46,755 nt of DNA from NCBI RefSeq assembly GCF_021531075.1, contig NZ_JADYTJ010000024.1, positions 1 to 46,755 of the forward strand. The letters run 5' to 3'. A program made the translations under genes and the position numbers. This stretch comes from Bacteroides caecigallinarum. Its GTDB lineage: Bacteria > Bacteroidota > Bacteroidia > Bacteroidales > Bacteroidaceae. Below are positions 9,508 to 18,891 of this stretch, in pieces. Positions within the stretch are counted from its first letter, which is position 1. The number at the start of each line of letters is the position of its first letter. The notes beneath the pieces were generated by a model. That model was not told where the DNA came from and searched no databases. It was given only the letters and a program-made list of their open reading frames with translations.

Positions 9508-9609
9508 ATGAAAACGGACAATAAGACTATAAAGCCTGTGACTGCTGGAAATGCGGCTGAGGGTGGTATAAAAAGGGTGATATTGCTGAATGCAATAAGG
9601 AAATGTTGA
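9508..9609 (+). pseudogene. 33-codon remnant, possibly the start of a flavodoxin-fold reductase
   Basis: A short open frame whose C-terminal part, IKRVILLNA, resembles the first strand of NAD(P)H-dependent FMN reductases (KKILLINGSPRKNG in typical members), but it stops four codons later and overlaps the next remnant. The assignment is a guess from one beta strand. Confidence 0.25.
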
Positions 9610-9812
9610 CATTAACTTATGTCGGAAAAGGACAATTTGCCCTGATTAGAAAACCGGTTCCGCATATTATCAATCCCAAGGATGCAATAGTGCGTGTCAC
9701 GCTGGGTAGTATCTGTACGAGCGATCTTCATATCAAGCATGGCAGTGTGCCGCGTGCAGTTCCCGGAATTAAATGTATCGTTTCCTTTAACCTAAATAAA
9801 AATATCATATGA
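9603..9812 (+). pseudogene. Truncated zinc-dependent alcohol dehydrogenase
   Basis: Only about 55 recognisable residues remain of a GroES-like alcohol dehydrogenase of about 350 residues. The start is typical for the family, including the zinc-ligand region (SICTSDLHIKHG) and SVPRAVPGI, where intact members continue with TVGHEMVG. After that point (about base 9770) the sequence is unrelated and runs out of frame into the next gene, so the catalytic and NAD-binding domains have been deleted. The remaining peptide cannot be an enzyme. The deletion has placed this fragment directly upstream of a flavin reductase gene, whose start codon overlaps the fragment's stop. Confidence 0.8.
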
Positions 9813-10369
9813 GAAAGAATTTTGGAAGTAAAACATGGTTATATCCTATGCCGGTGTTTATAGTGGCGGCATATGATGCCAACGGAGCACCTAATGCAAT
9901 GAATGCGGCATGGGGTGGTATTTATACAGACAATATGGTTTGTCTGTGTCTGTCGGAAGGTCATAAAACGACAAAAAACATTTTGGAGTCGAAGGCTTTT
10001 ACTGTAAGTATGGCTACTGAGGATTATGTTGTGGCGTGTGATTACCTGGGCATTGTGTCTGGAAATAATGAAAACAAGAAACTGGAGAAGGCTGGTCTGC
10101 ATACTGTAAAGGCGGAATCGGTGAATGCACCGCTGATAGAGGAACTTCCTATGGCTTTGGAGTGTGAACTGGTTTCGTATGATCCTGAAACATGCCATAT
10201 GGTGGGACGAATAGTAAATATATCTGCAGACGAATCTGTATTGGGAGATGATGGAAAAATAGATGCGGAAAAATTACGTCCTATCACCTACGATCCGATA
10301 AAGCATGTTTACAATGTTTTAGGGAAAAAGGTTGGAAATGCATTTTCTGACGGCAAGAAATTGAAATAA
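9809..10369 (+). CDS. Flavin reductase family protein
   Basis: A 186-residue split-barrel FMN-binding protein, likely to reduce flavin or another acceptor with NAD(P)H in the cytoplasm. The N-terminal pattern (MPVFIVAAYDANGAPNAMNAAW) and the FTVSMA strand with a downstream YLGIVSG fit the flavin reductase-like / flavoredoxin family, and the length is standard. Its start codon overlaps the stop of the alcohol dehydrogenase remnant, so its original promoter region may have been altered by that deletion. Physiological substrate unknown. Confidence 0.88.
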   Translation: MRKNFGSKTWLYPMPVFIVAAYDANGAPNAMNAAWGGIYTDNMVCLCLSEGHKTTKNILESKAFTVSMATEDYVVACDYLGIVSGNNENKKLEKAGLHTVKAESVNAPLIEELPMALECELVSYDPETCHMVGRIVNISADESVLGDDGKIDAEKLRPITYDPIKHVYNVLGKKVGNAFSDGKKLK

Positions 10370-10392
10370 CTTTACACTTAAGGTACGGATGA

Positions 10393-12348
<1,956 letters not shown>

Positions 12349-12366
12349 GAAATTTAATATAATGAC

Positions 12367-13935
12367 ATGAAGAAGAATCTTTTATTTGTGATGGCAGCAT
12401 TATTGATGCCATATTCGGCTTTTTCGGATAATTCGGACAAAGCTACCAATCCACTCATTTATGCAGACGTCCCGGATATGTCGATGATTAGAGTGGGAGA
12501 TACATATTATATGAGTAGTACCACCATGCACATGTCTCCTGGTGTGCCTATCATGAAATCTAAGGATTTGTCGAACTGGGAACTGGTAAGTTATGCCTAT
12601 GATACACTTACTGACAGTTTGGAGACTATGAACCTTGAAAATGGAAAGAATACATATGGCCGTGGCTCATGGGCAAGCTGTATCCGATATCATAAGGGAT
12701 ATTATTATGTGTCAACTTTTGCCCAGACTACCAACAAGACATATTTCTTTATAACAAAGGACATAGAGAAGGGATTATGGAAACGTATAGAGTTTTCGCC
12801 TTCATACCATGATATGACATTCTTTCTGGATGAGGATGGAAAGAACTATATGATTTACGGTAATGGAAAACTTTTTATGGCCGAACTTAAGAGTGATCTG
12901 ACTGGAATTGTTCCAGGCTCGGAGAGGGTACTGATAGAAAATGCCAGTGCTCCAGCAGGAGACAAGATAATGCTTGGTGCTGAAGGATCACAGTTGTTTA
13001 AGGTGAATGGCAAATTCTATCTGTTCAATATCACATGGCCGATAAACGGAATGCGTACAGTAGTTGTACACCGTGCCGACAAGATTACAGGTCCTTATGA
13101 AGGCAGGGTAGTGTTCCAGGACAAGGGTATTGCCCAGGGTGGTATGATAGATACACCGGACGGAAGATGGTTTGCATACCTTTTCCAGGATTGCGGAGCT
13201 GTAGGACGTATTCCATATCTTGTTCCTATGGAGTGGAAAGACGGATGGCCAGTTCTAGGGGTAGATGGTAAGGCTCCGGATTATCTGGACTTGCCTGCTT
13301 CTAAAGGGCTGGAACCTGGTATCGTATGTTCGGACGATTTCTCACGAAAAGACGGCGACAGGGCATTGCCTCTTACATGGCAGTGGAATCATAATCCGGA
13401 CAATTCACTATGGTCTGTTTCGGAACGTAAAGGTTATTTGCGTCTTACTACAGGTAATATAACCAATACAATATTCCAGGCCAAGAATACATTGTCGCAA
13501 CGCACTTTCGGGCCTGTGTCATCGGCTTCTACATGTGTAGATGTATCAGGTATGAAGGATGGTGATTATGCTGGTCTCACACTGTTCCAGGAGAAGTATG
13601 GATTTGTTGCCGTAAAGAAAGTAGGCAATAAGAAATACATCGTAATGGCCGATGGATCTTGTGAAAAGCCAGGTGAAGTGGTAAGCATACCTTGCAAGGC
13701 AAATAAGGTGTATTTCAAGGCTGAATGCGATTTCAGAAACCGTACTGACAAGGGATATTTCTATTACAGCCTCGACGGAAAGAAATGGACGGAAATAGGC
13801 AGTGTCATTAAAATGCAATACACTCTGTCACACTTCATGGGTTATCGCTTCGGACTATTCAATTATGCTACAAAAGAAATAGGTGGTCATGTGGACTTTG
13901 ACTATTTCGACATTGATGACAGTATTTCGAAATAA
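12367..13935 (+). CDS. Glycoside hydrolase family 43 (beta-xylosidase / arabinofuranosidase type)
   Basis: A 522-residue secreted five-bladed beta-propeller enzyme with a signal peptide (about residues 1-20). The catalytic base Asp is in the PDMSMIRVGDTYYM segment near residue 37, and the general acid Glu is probably in GAEGSQLFKVNG. The C-terminal 190 residues (from about FSRKDGDRALPLTWQW) resemble the beta-xylosidase C-terminal concanavalin-A-like domain, which closes the active site in GH43 xylosidases. The layout suits GH43_12-like enzymes; whether it releases xylose or arabinose cannot be read from the sequence. It follows the CE6-CE1 esterase closely and ends at a strong terminator, so the two form a small xylan-debranching operon. 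Confidence 0.88.
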   Translation: MKKNLLFVMAALLMPYSAFSDNSDKATNPLIYADVPDMSMIRVGDTYYMSSTTMHMSPGVPIMKSKDLSNWELVSYAYDTLTDSLETMNLENGKNTYGRGSWASCIRYHKGYYYVSTFAQTTNKTYFFITKDIEKGLWKRIEFSPSYHDMTFFLDEDGKNYMIYGNGKLFMAELKSDLTGIVPGSERVLIENASAPAGDKIMLGAEGSQLFKVNGKFYLFNITWPINGMRTVVVHRADKITGPYEGRVVFQDKGIAQGGMIDTPDGRWFAYLFQDCGAVGRIPYLVPMEWKDGWPVLGVDGKAPDYLDLPASKGLEPGIVCSDDFSRKDGDRALPLTWQWNHNPDNSLWSVSERKGYLRLTTGNITNTIFQAKNTLSQRTFGPVSSASTCVDVSGMKDGDYAGLTLFQEKYGFVAVKKVGNKKYIVMADGSCEKPGEVVSIPCKANKVYFKAECDFRNRTDKGYFYYSLDGKKWTEIGSVIKMQYTLSHFMGYRFGLFNYATKEIGGHVDFDYFDIDDSISK

Positions 13936-13954
13936 TAAGCTTTTCCCATTATAT

Positions 13955-13991
13955 AAAAAGCTCCCGGTTGGTTATTGCTCGGGAGCTTTTT
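13955..13991. terminator. Bidirectional intrinsic terminator
   Basis: AAAAAGCTCCCG and CGGGAGCTTTTT form a 12-bp stem around a 13-base loop, with A and T runs on either side. It sits between convergent genes (GH43 and DUF1847). Confidence 0.9.
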
Positions 13992-14009
13992 CGTTTTTAT
14001 TGTAAAAAG

Positions 14010-14651
14010 CTATTTCCGGTTCTTGAAGAACTTCTTGTTATAGTATGAATTTGCTGTGTATAGTGCGGCTGCCGGATTGTTGCCTGTTACACGGTCTTTT
14101 GTGACGAGTGTTGTGACGTATGCATCGGAATATTTGTAGAACAGACTGTCGTGTCCCACACATAAACCAATAACTACGTTCAGGTCGGTTTTTGCTTTAT
14201 TGAGAAGTCTGGCCTGCATTATAGGATTACACATTGCCGGACCGATGTTTTCGCACTCTGCGGGTATTCCCATTGACGATTTGGCCTGTCCTGCCACTTT
14301 GCATATCACCGAATATGCCTCGAAACCGTTGGCACGAAGTATCTTTGCGAAAATGCGCGCTTCGTTTATCAGACCGATACAGTTGGCTATTCCGATTCGT
14401 TTTGCGTTTATCTTCCGTGCAAATTCCATTATTTCCTGTACTCTTGTCCACTGGCAGTAACCTTCGTATTCCACTTCGGCACTGGCTATCATTATCTGTC
14501 TGTTGTTTCCTTCATCGTATCTTTCCAAAGCCCATTGTTTGTCTTCTTCGGTCAAAGCTGTGGTGAGGCAAAAATCAGGGTATGTACGGTCCTTGAATTT
14601 GCAGTTCTGTGTTCCGCAGTCCACGCAGGTGTGTATTGTTTCTTTTTCCAT
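14010..14651 (-). CDS. DUF1847 metal-binding protein
   Basis: A 213-residue protein of the DUF1847 family. The N-terminus has a probable metal site (HTCVDCGTQNC), and further conserved cysteines occur in IANCIGL, VICKVAGQ, PAMCNP and GLCVGHDSLF, a pattern characteristic of this cysteine-rich family. It is cytoplasmic, with no signal or membrane segments. Its biochemical role is not established; related proteins are described as metal-binding and may use an Fe-S cluster. It is read alone from its own promoter, convergent with the GH43 gene. Confidence 0.88.
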   Translation of the reverse strand: MEKETIHTCVDCGTQNCKFKDRTYPDFCLTTALTEEDKQWALERYDEGNNRQIMIASAEVEYEGYCQWTRVQEIMEFARKINAKRIGIANCIGLINEARIFAKILRANGFEAYSVICKVAGQAKSSMGIPAECENIGPAMCNPIMQARLLNKAKTDLNVVIGLCVGHDSLFYKYSDAYVTTLVTKDRVTGNNPAAALYTANSYYNKKFFKNRK

Positions 14652-14679
14652 ATTATAATGCTATTGTTTAAACGGGTGA

Positions 14680-14687
14680 CAAATATA
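14680..14687 (-). promoter_or_regulatory. -7 promoter element for the DUF1847 gene
   Basis: On the minus strand TATATTTG fits TAnnTTTG, about 28 bp before the start codon. Confidence 0.5.
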
Positions 14688-14773
14688 CGATTTTTATGTA
14701 AAAGCAGTGGAACCAGAATTATTAGTATATATAAATCACGGTTTTCGGTGAATACTTTTTATGGCTTAGTTTG

Positions 14774-14781
14774 TATTTTTG
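14774..14781 (+). promoter_or_regulatory. -7 promoter element for the broken lipoprotein gene
   Basis: TATTTTTG fits TAnnTTTG, 21 bp before ATG 14803. Confidence 0.45.
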
Positions 14782-14802
14782 TAAAAATTAAATCTTATCA
14801 AT

Positions 14803-15397
14803 ATGAAATCTTTTTATTATTTGTTATTAAGTGCGGCACTGGTGTTTAGTGCTTGTAGCGAAGGAGAGGATAATCCTGCTCAATTAAAGTTGGCTGCAAC
14901 TTTATAGAATAACAGGTTCTTCAAAAGAAAAATTGTATGATTTTGAATACAACGGAGAAGGACGTCTTGTTAAAATGGAAATGTACAAGGGAAATGGTTA
15001 TAAATGTACTGAAACTATTTCTTATAATGGAAGCTTGTTCGAAACATATGAATATGAGGATTATAATAATGAAGGTAATTCTGATGCATGTACTTATGAA
15101 GTTGATTTGGAGACAGGATATGCACACAAATATCCGAATAATGGAAATATTGATATAATGACTTATATCTTCCCTTTTCTGGATAATAATTCAATGTTAT
15201 TTCATATAGGAGTAATGGGAAAGACAGGTGATTATATGCCAGAGGCTGTAACATTAAACTTTAAATATAGTGATACTATCAAGAAACCAGATATATTCAG
15301 TTATGAATTTGACGATAAGGATAGAATGACTAAACTTACAATTAAAGAATCATATGATGGATATGAGAATTATAGAATATATGAGTTCTCCTACTAA
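14803..15397 (+). pseudogene. Frameshifted lipoprotein gene (DUF4595-like)
   Basis: ATG 14803 opens a clear lipoprotein signal (lipobox VFSAC, Cys18) but stops at TAG 14905-14907 after 34 codons. The next reading frame, open from about base 14903, reads YRITGSSKEKLYDFEYNGEG and continues to 15397 with strand-turn repeats typical of DUF4595-like lipoproteins (DFEYNGEGRLVKM and YEFDDKDRMTKL). One single-base frame change near 14900 would join the halves into a protein of about 195 residues. No long homopolymer is present at the break, so simple slippage is not the obvious cause; a sequencing error is possible. The promoter and the terminator downstream are intact, suggesting a recent lesion. 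Confidence 0.7.
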
Positions 15398-15414
15398 TAG
15401 AAACAATATTATAT

Positions 15415-15468
15415 AAAAATAAAATCCATGAAGATTAAATGTTAATTATCTTCATGGATTTTATTTTT
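15415..15468. terminator. Bidirectional terminator with a perfect 21-bp stem
   Basis: Arms 15415-15435 and 15448-15468 are exact inverted repeats around a 12-base AT-rich loop, with A-rich and T-rich outer ends. It separates the lipoprotein gene from the convergent tex gene. Confidence 0.9.
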
Positions 15469-15476
15469 ATGTATGT

Positions 15477-17612
15477 TTATTTTATCCCTTTCATAGTAAG
15501 CTGTACACGTTTTCTTTCGTGGTCAATTCCAAGAACTCTGACACGTACGTGTTGGTGTATGCTGACTACTGTAGTCGGGTCGCTCACGAACTTGTCGGCA
15601 AGCTGGGAGATGTGTACAAGACCATTTTCCTTTATACCTATATCGACGAAACAGCCGAAGTTGGTGATGTTTGTCACTATACCAGGCAGTTCCATTCCTT
15701 CACGTAGGTCATCCAGTGTCTTAACGTCCTTGTCAAACTCAAACACTTGAATCTGCTGGCGAGGGTCTCTTCCTGGTTTATCAAGCTCCTTCATGATGTC
15801 GTTCAGGGTAGGGAGGCCTACGGTGTCGATGACATATTTCTCTATATTGATTTTATTTCTCAGTTCCTTGTCCTTGATAAGGTCTGCAACAGTACATTTC
15901 ATATCTTTTGCCATCTTTTCTACTATGGCATAGCTTTCAGGATGTACGGCAGAATTGTCAAGCGGATTGTTGGCTCCCGGTATTCTGAGGAATCCTGCAC
16001 ACTGTTCGAAAGCCTTGGCTCCCATACGTGGAACTTTCAGGAGCTCTTTTCGTGATGCGAAAGGTCCGTTCTCTGTTCTGTAGTCCACGATGTTCTGAGC
16101 CAGTGAAGGACCAAGCCCTGACACGTAAGTCAGCAAATGCTTGCTGGCAGTATTCAGGTTCACTCCAACAAGGTTTACGCAACTTTCCACTGTACGGTCC
16201 AGCGACTCCTTAAGTTTGGCCTGGTCTACGTCATGCTGATACTGTCCCACACCAATGGACTTTGCATCAATCTTTACAAGTTCGGCAAGAGGGTCCATCA
16301 GACGGCGGCCTATAGATACAGCTCCACGTACGGTTACATCGTAATCAGGGAATTCCTCGCGGGCAGTTTTCGAAGCCGAATATATTGAAGCGCCGTCCTC
16401 GCTCACTACGAATACCTGCACCTCACGGTCGTATCTTTGAGACGTTACGAAACGTTCGGTTTCGCGGCTTGCAGTTCCGTTTCCTATAGCGATAGCCTCT
16501 ATCTTGTATTGTTCAACTAGTTTTACAATCTTTCTTGCTGCCAGCGCTTCTTCCGATTTAGGCGGATGAGGATATATGGCTTCGTTGTGAAGCAATGTTC
16601 CCTGGGCATCCAGACATACCACCTTACAGCCTGTTCTGAAACCAGGGTCGATGCCCATTACACGTTTCTGTCCCAATGGTGGAGCCAGAAGTAACTGTCT
16701 CAGGTTTTCGGCAAATACGCGTATAGCCTCTTCGTCGGCCTTTTCTTTGCTGAGAGCTGAAAACTCGGTCTCGATAGCAGGTTTGAGCAGACGTTTGTAA
16801 GCATCCTTTACCGCTTCTGCCACTTGCGAAGAGCATTCTCCGTTACCTCTTACGAACTGGCGTTCGAGTCTGTCTGTACATTCTTCGTCTTCTTCAGGTG
16901 AGATTGTTACCTTAAGAATTCCTTCCGCCTCACCACGACGGATAGCCAGCAGACGGTGTGACGTGCAGCGTTTCAGCGGTTCGCTGAAATCGAAATAGTC
17001 GCGATACTTAGCAGCATCCTCTTCCTTCTCTTTGCCTTTTACCACTTTGGCTGTGATTACGGCCTGACGTGTAAATATATTTCTTATCTGATTCCTTGCT
17101 CTTTCATCTTCGTTCACCTGTTCGGCAATGATGTCGCGTGCACCTTTCAATGCGTCTTCCTCGTCTTTTACTTCACCCCTTACGAACTGTGCCGCCTTTG
17201 CCATAAGGTTGTTTTCGCGCTGCATCATCAGGATTATTGCCAGTGGCTCAAGACCTTTCTGGCGTGCAGCTTCTGCCCTTGTTTTTCTTTTTGGCTTGAA
17301 TGGAAGATAGATGTCCTCCAGTTCGGTAGAGTCCCAGCAATTGCCGATTCTGTCCTTCAGTTCGGCAGTCATCTTGCCCTGTTCCTCTATCGTGGAAATA
17401 ATTGTTTCCTTTCGCTTTGCAAGTTCGCACAGCTTTTCGTATCTGTCGTTTATTTCGCTTATCTGCACCTCGTCCATACCACCGGTAGCCTCTTTTCTAT
17501 ATCGGCTTATGAACGGTATGGTTGCCCCGCCCTGAAGAAGTTTAAGAGTGTTTTCCACTCTGTGCTCCTGGAGCTTCATGGCAGCGGCTATCATCTTACT
17601 GAATTGTTCCAT
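15477..17612 (-). CDS. tex: Tex family S1 RNA-binding transcription factor
   Basis: A 711-residue Tex protein, a nucleic-acid-binding factor associated with transcription and RNA metabolism. Domains in order: N-terminal helical Tex domain (TIPFISRYRKEATGGMDEVQ), a YqgF/RuvC-like domain (VMGIDPGFRTGCKVVCLD), helix-hairpin-helix segments (YVSGLGPSLAQNIVDYR and LLKVPRMGAKAFEQCAGF), and a C-terminal S1 domain (GIVTNITNFGCFVDIG to VQLTMKGIK). I chose ATG 17612 over the upstream GTG/ATG at 17675: the 21 extra codons translate a 9-bp repeat array and overlap the previous gene. It is the last gene of an acyl-CoA synthetase / CobW / Tex operon. Confidence 0.95.
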   Translation of the reverse strand: MEQFSKMIAAAMKLQEHRVENTLKLLQGGATIPFISRYRKEATGGMDEVQISEINDRYEKLCELAKRKETIISTIEEQGKMTAELKDRIGNCWDSTELEDIYLPFKPKRKTRAEAARQKGLEPLAIILMMQRENNLMAKAAQFVRGEVKDEEDALKGARDIIAEQVNEDERARNQIRNIFTRQAVITAKVVKGKEKEEDAAKYRDYFDFSEPLKRCTSHRLLAIRRGEAEGILKVTISPEEDEECTDRLERQFVRGNGECSSQVAEAVKDAYKRLLKPAIETEFSALSKEKADEEAIRVFAENLRQLLLAPPLGQKRVMGIDPGFRTGCKVVCLDAQGTLLHNEAIYPHPPKSEEALAARKIVKLVEQYKIEAIAIGNGTASRETERFVTSQRYDREVQVFVVSEDGASIYSASKTAREEFPDYDVTVRGAVSIGRRLMDPLAELVKIDAKSIGVGQYQHDVDQAKLKESLDRTVESCVNLVGVNLNTASKHLLTYVSGLGPSLAQNIVDYRTENGPFASRKELLKVPRMGAKAFEQCAGFLRIPGANNPLDNSAVHPESYAIVEKMAKDMKCTVADLIKDKELRNKINIEKYVIDTVGLPTLNDIMKELDKPGRDPRQQIQVFEFDKDVKTLDDLREGMELPGIVTNITNFGCFVDIGIKENGLVHISQLADKFVSDPTTVVSIHQHVRVRVLGIDHERKRVQLTMKGIK

Positions 17613-17621
17613 TGTATTATC

Positions 17622-17657
17622 TTCTCTAACTTCTTTAACTTCTCTACCTTCTCTAAC
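17622..17657 (-). repeat. Four 9-bp degenerate repeats between cobW-like gene and tex
   Basis: On the plus strand the units are TTCTCTAAC, TTCTTTAAC, TTCTCTACC and TTCTCTAAC in exact register. The array begins at the stop codon of the CobW gene and ends 10 bp before the tex start. Confidence 0.8.
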
Positions 17658-18891
17658 TTTCCAGGCATGAGTCAAGCTCCTTTATGAGCTGTTCCTTGTC
17701 CATATCTTTTCCTATGAATACTATCTTCTGCATTCTGTCGCCATATTTCTCGTCCCAGTCTCTCATCAGTCCCGGTTCCTGTTCCATCAGTCTTCTGATG
17801 TCAGCTTCCGGCAATGTGGCATACCATAGTCCTGCTTCGGAAATCTGTTTCTGTTTGCCTGCCTGTTCGAACAGATACGACATTTCCGGCTGGTCGCTGA
17901 AGTAGCATACACCTTTGGCTCGTATAACGTTCTTAGGCCATCTTGACGAAATGAAGTAGTCGAAACGGTTCATGTCGAATGCAGCACGTCTGAAGTAAAG
18001 TAATGTGCTTATGCCATATTCCTCGGTTTCGCCTCCTTCATGGTGATGGTGATGTCCGCAAGTACATTCTCCGTCGTGATGATGATGGTGTCCGCATGAA
18101 CATTCCTCTTCGTGATGGTGATGATGGCAATGACTGTCGGTATCTTCTTCAGTAACATGTTTTCCCAATTCCTGAACCCATCCGGCAGAGGCTGCAACCT
18201 GTTCGTATCTGAACATCGAAGTTGATATAATCCTGTCAAGGTCAATATCTGCATAATCGCATTCTATAACCTCGGCATAAGGCTGGAGAGTCTTGACAAT
18301 ACGGTGTATTGTTTCCAGTTCTTCAGGACTTACTTCGGATGCCTTATTCAGTAAAACTATATTACAGAATTCTATCTGATGTATAAGAAGATTCTCGATG
18401 TCATCTTCAGAAAGATTCTTGTTTGTGAGACTTTCGGCACAGCAGAATTCGTCTTTCATGCGGAGTGCGTCGACCACAGTCACCACCGAATCAAGGCGTG
18501 TGATGCCATACTTGGTATAGGCGCCTCCCAGTTGTGGTATGGAGCAGATAGTGTTTGCAATGGATTCCGGTTCGCAGATACCGCTGGCCTCAATCACTAT
18601 GTAGTCGAATTTTTCTGTCTTCAGAATTCCCAGAATCTGTTCTATCAGGTCAGTTCTAAGGGTACAACAGATGCATCCGTTCTGTAGTGCTACAAGGCTG
18701 TCGTCATTCATGTCCACCACGCCCTGACGCTGTATCAGTTCGGCGTCTATATTTACTTCACCTATATCGTTTACGATGACTGCAAATCTGATGCCCTTCT
18801 TGTTCGAAAGAATTCTGTTGACCAGAGTGGTTTTCCCACTTCCCAGGTATCCTGTCAGGAGCAGTACCGGTATGTCTTTTGTCTTATTCAT
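17653..18891 (-). CDS. CobW/COG0523 GTPase with His/Cys-rich metal loop
   Basis: A 412-residue G3E GTPase of the COG0523 group, metallochaperones that insert or deliver zinc or a related metal. Visible are the P-loop GYLGSGKTT (residues 14-22), the CxCC metal motif at Cys73-Cys76 (NGCICC), an SKxD-like region (LLNKASEV), and the C-terminal CobW_C domain. Between the two domains, about residues 250-283, lies a dense metal-binding loop made of three repeats of four to five His followed by Glu/Cys-Gly (ECSCGHHHHH). Its start overlaps the end of the acyl-CoA synthetase gene by 8 bases. The substrate metal is not proved; zinc is most likely from the family. Confidence 0.92.
   Translation of the reverse strand: MNKTKDIPVLLLTGYLGSGKTTLVNRILSNKKGIRFAVIVNDIGEVNIDAELIQRQGVVDMNDDSLVALQNGCICCTLRTDLIEQILGILKTEKFDYIVIEASGICEPESIANTICSIPQLGGAYTKYGITRLDSVVTVVDALRMKDEFCCAESLTNKNLSEDDIENLLIHQIEFCNIVLLNKASEVSPEELETIHRIVKTLQPYAEVIECDYADIDLDRIISTSMFRYEQVAASAGWVQELGKHVTEEDTDSHCHHHHHEEECSCGHHHHHDGECTCGHHHHHEGGETEEYGISTLLYFRRAAFDMNRFDYFISSRWPKNVIRAKGVCYFSDQPEMSYLFEQAGKQKQISEAGLWYATLPEADIRRLMEQEPGLMRDWDEKYGDRMQKIVFIGKDMDKEQLIKELDSCLES

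Noticed and set aside
17613..17675. N-terminal extension of Tex
   Set aside because: It overlaps the upstream gene and translates the 9-bp repeat; homologues start at MEQFSKMI.
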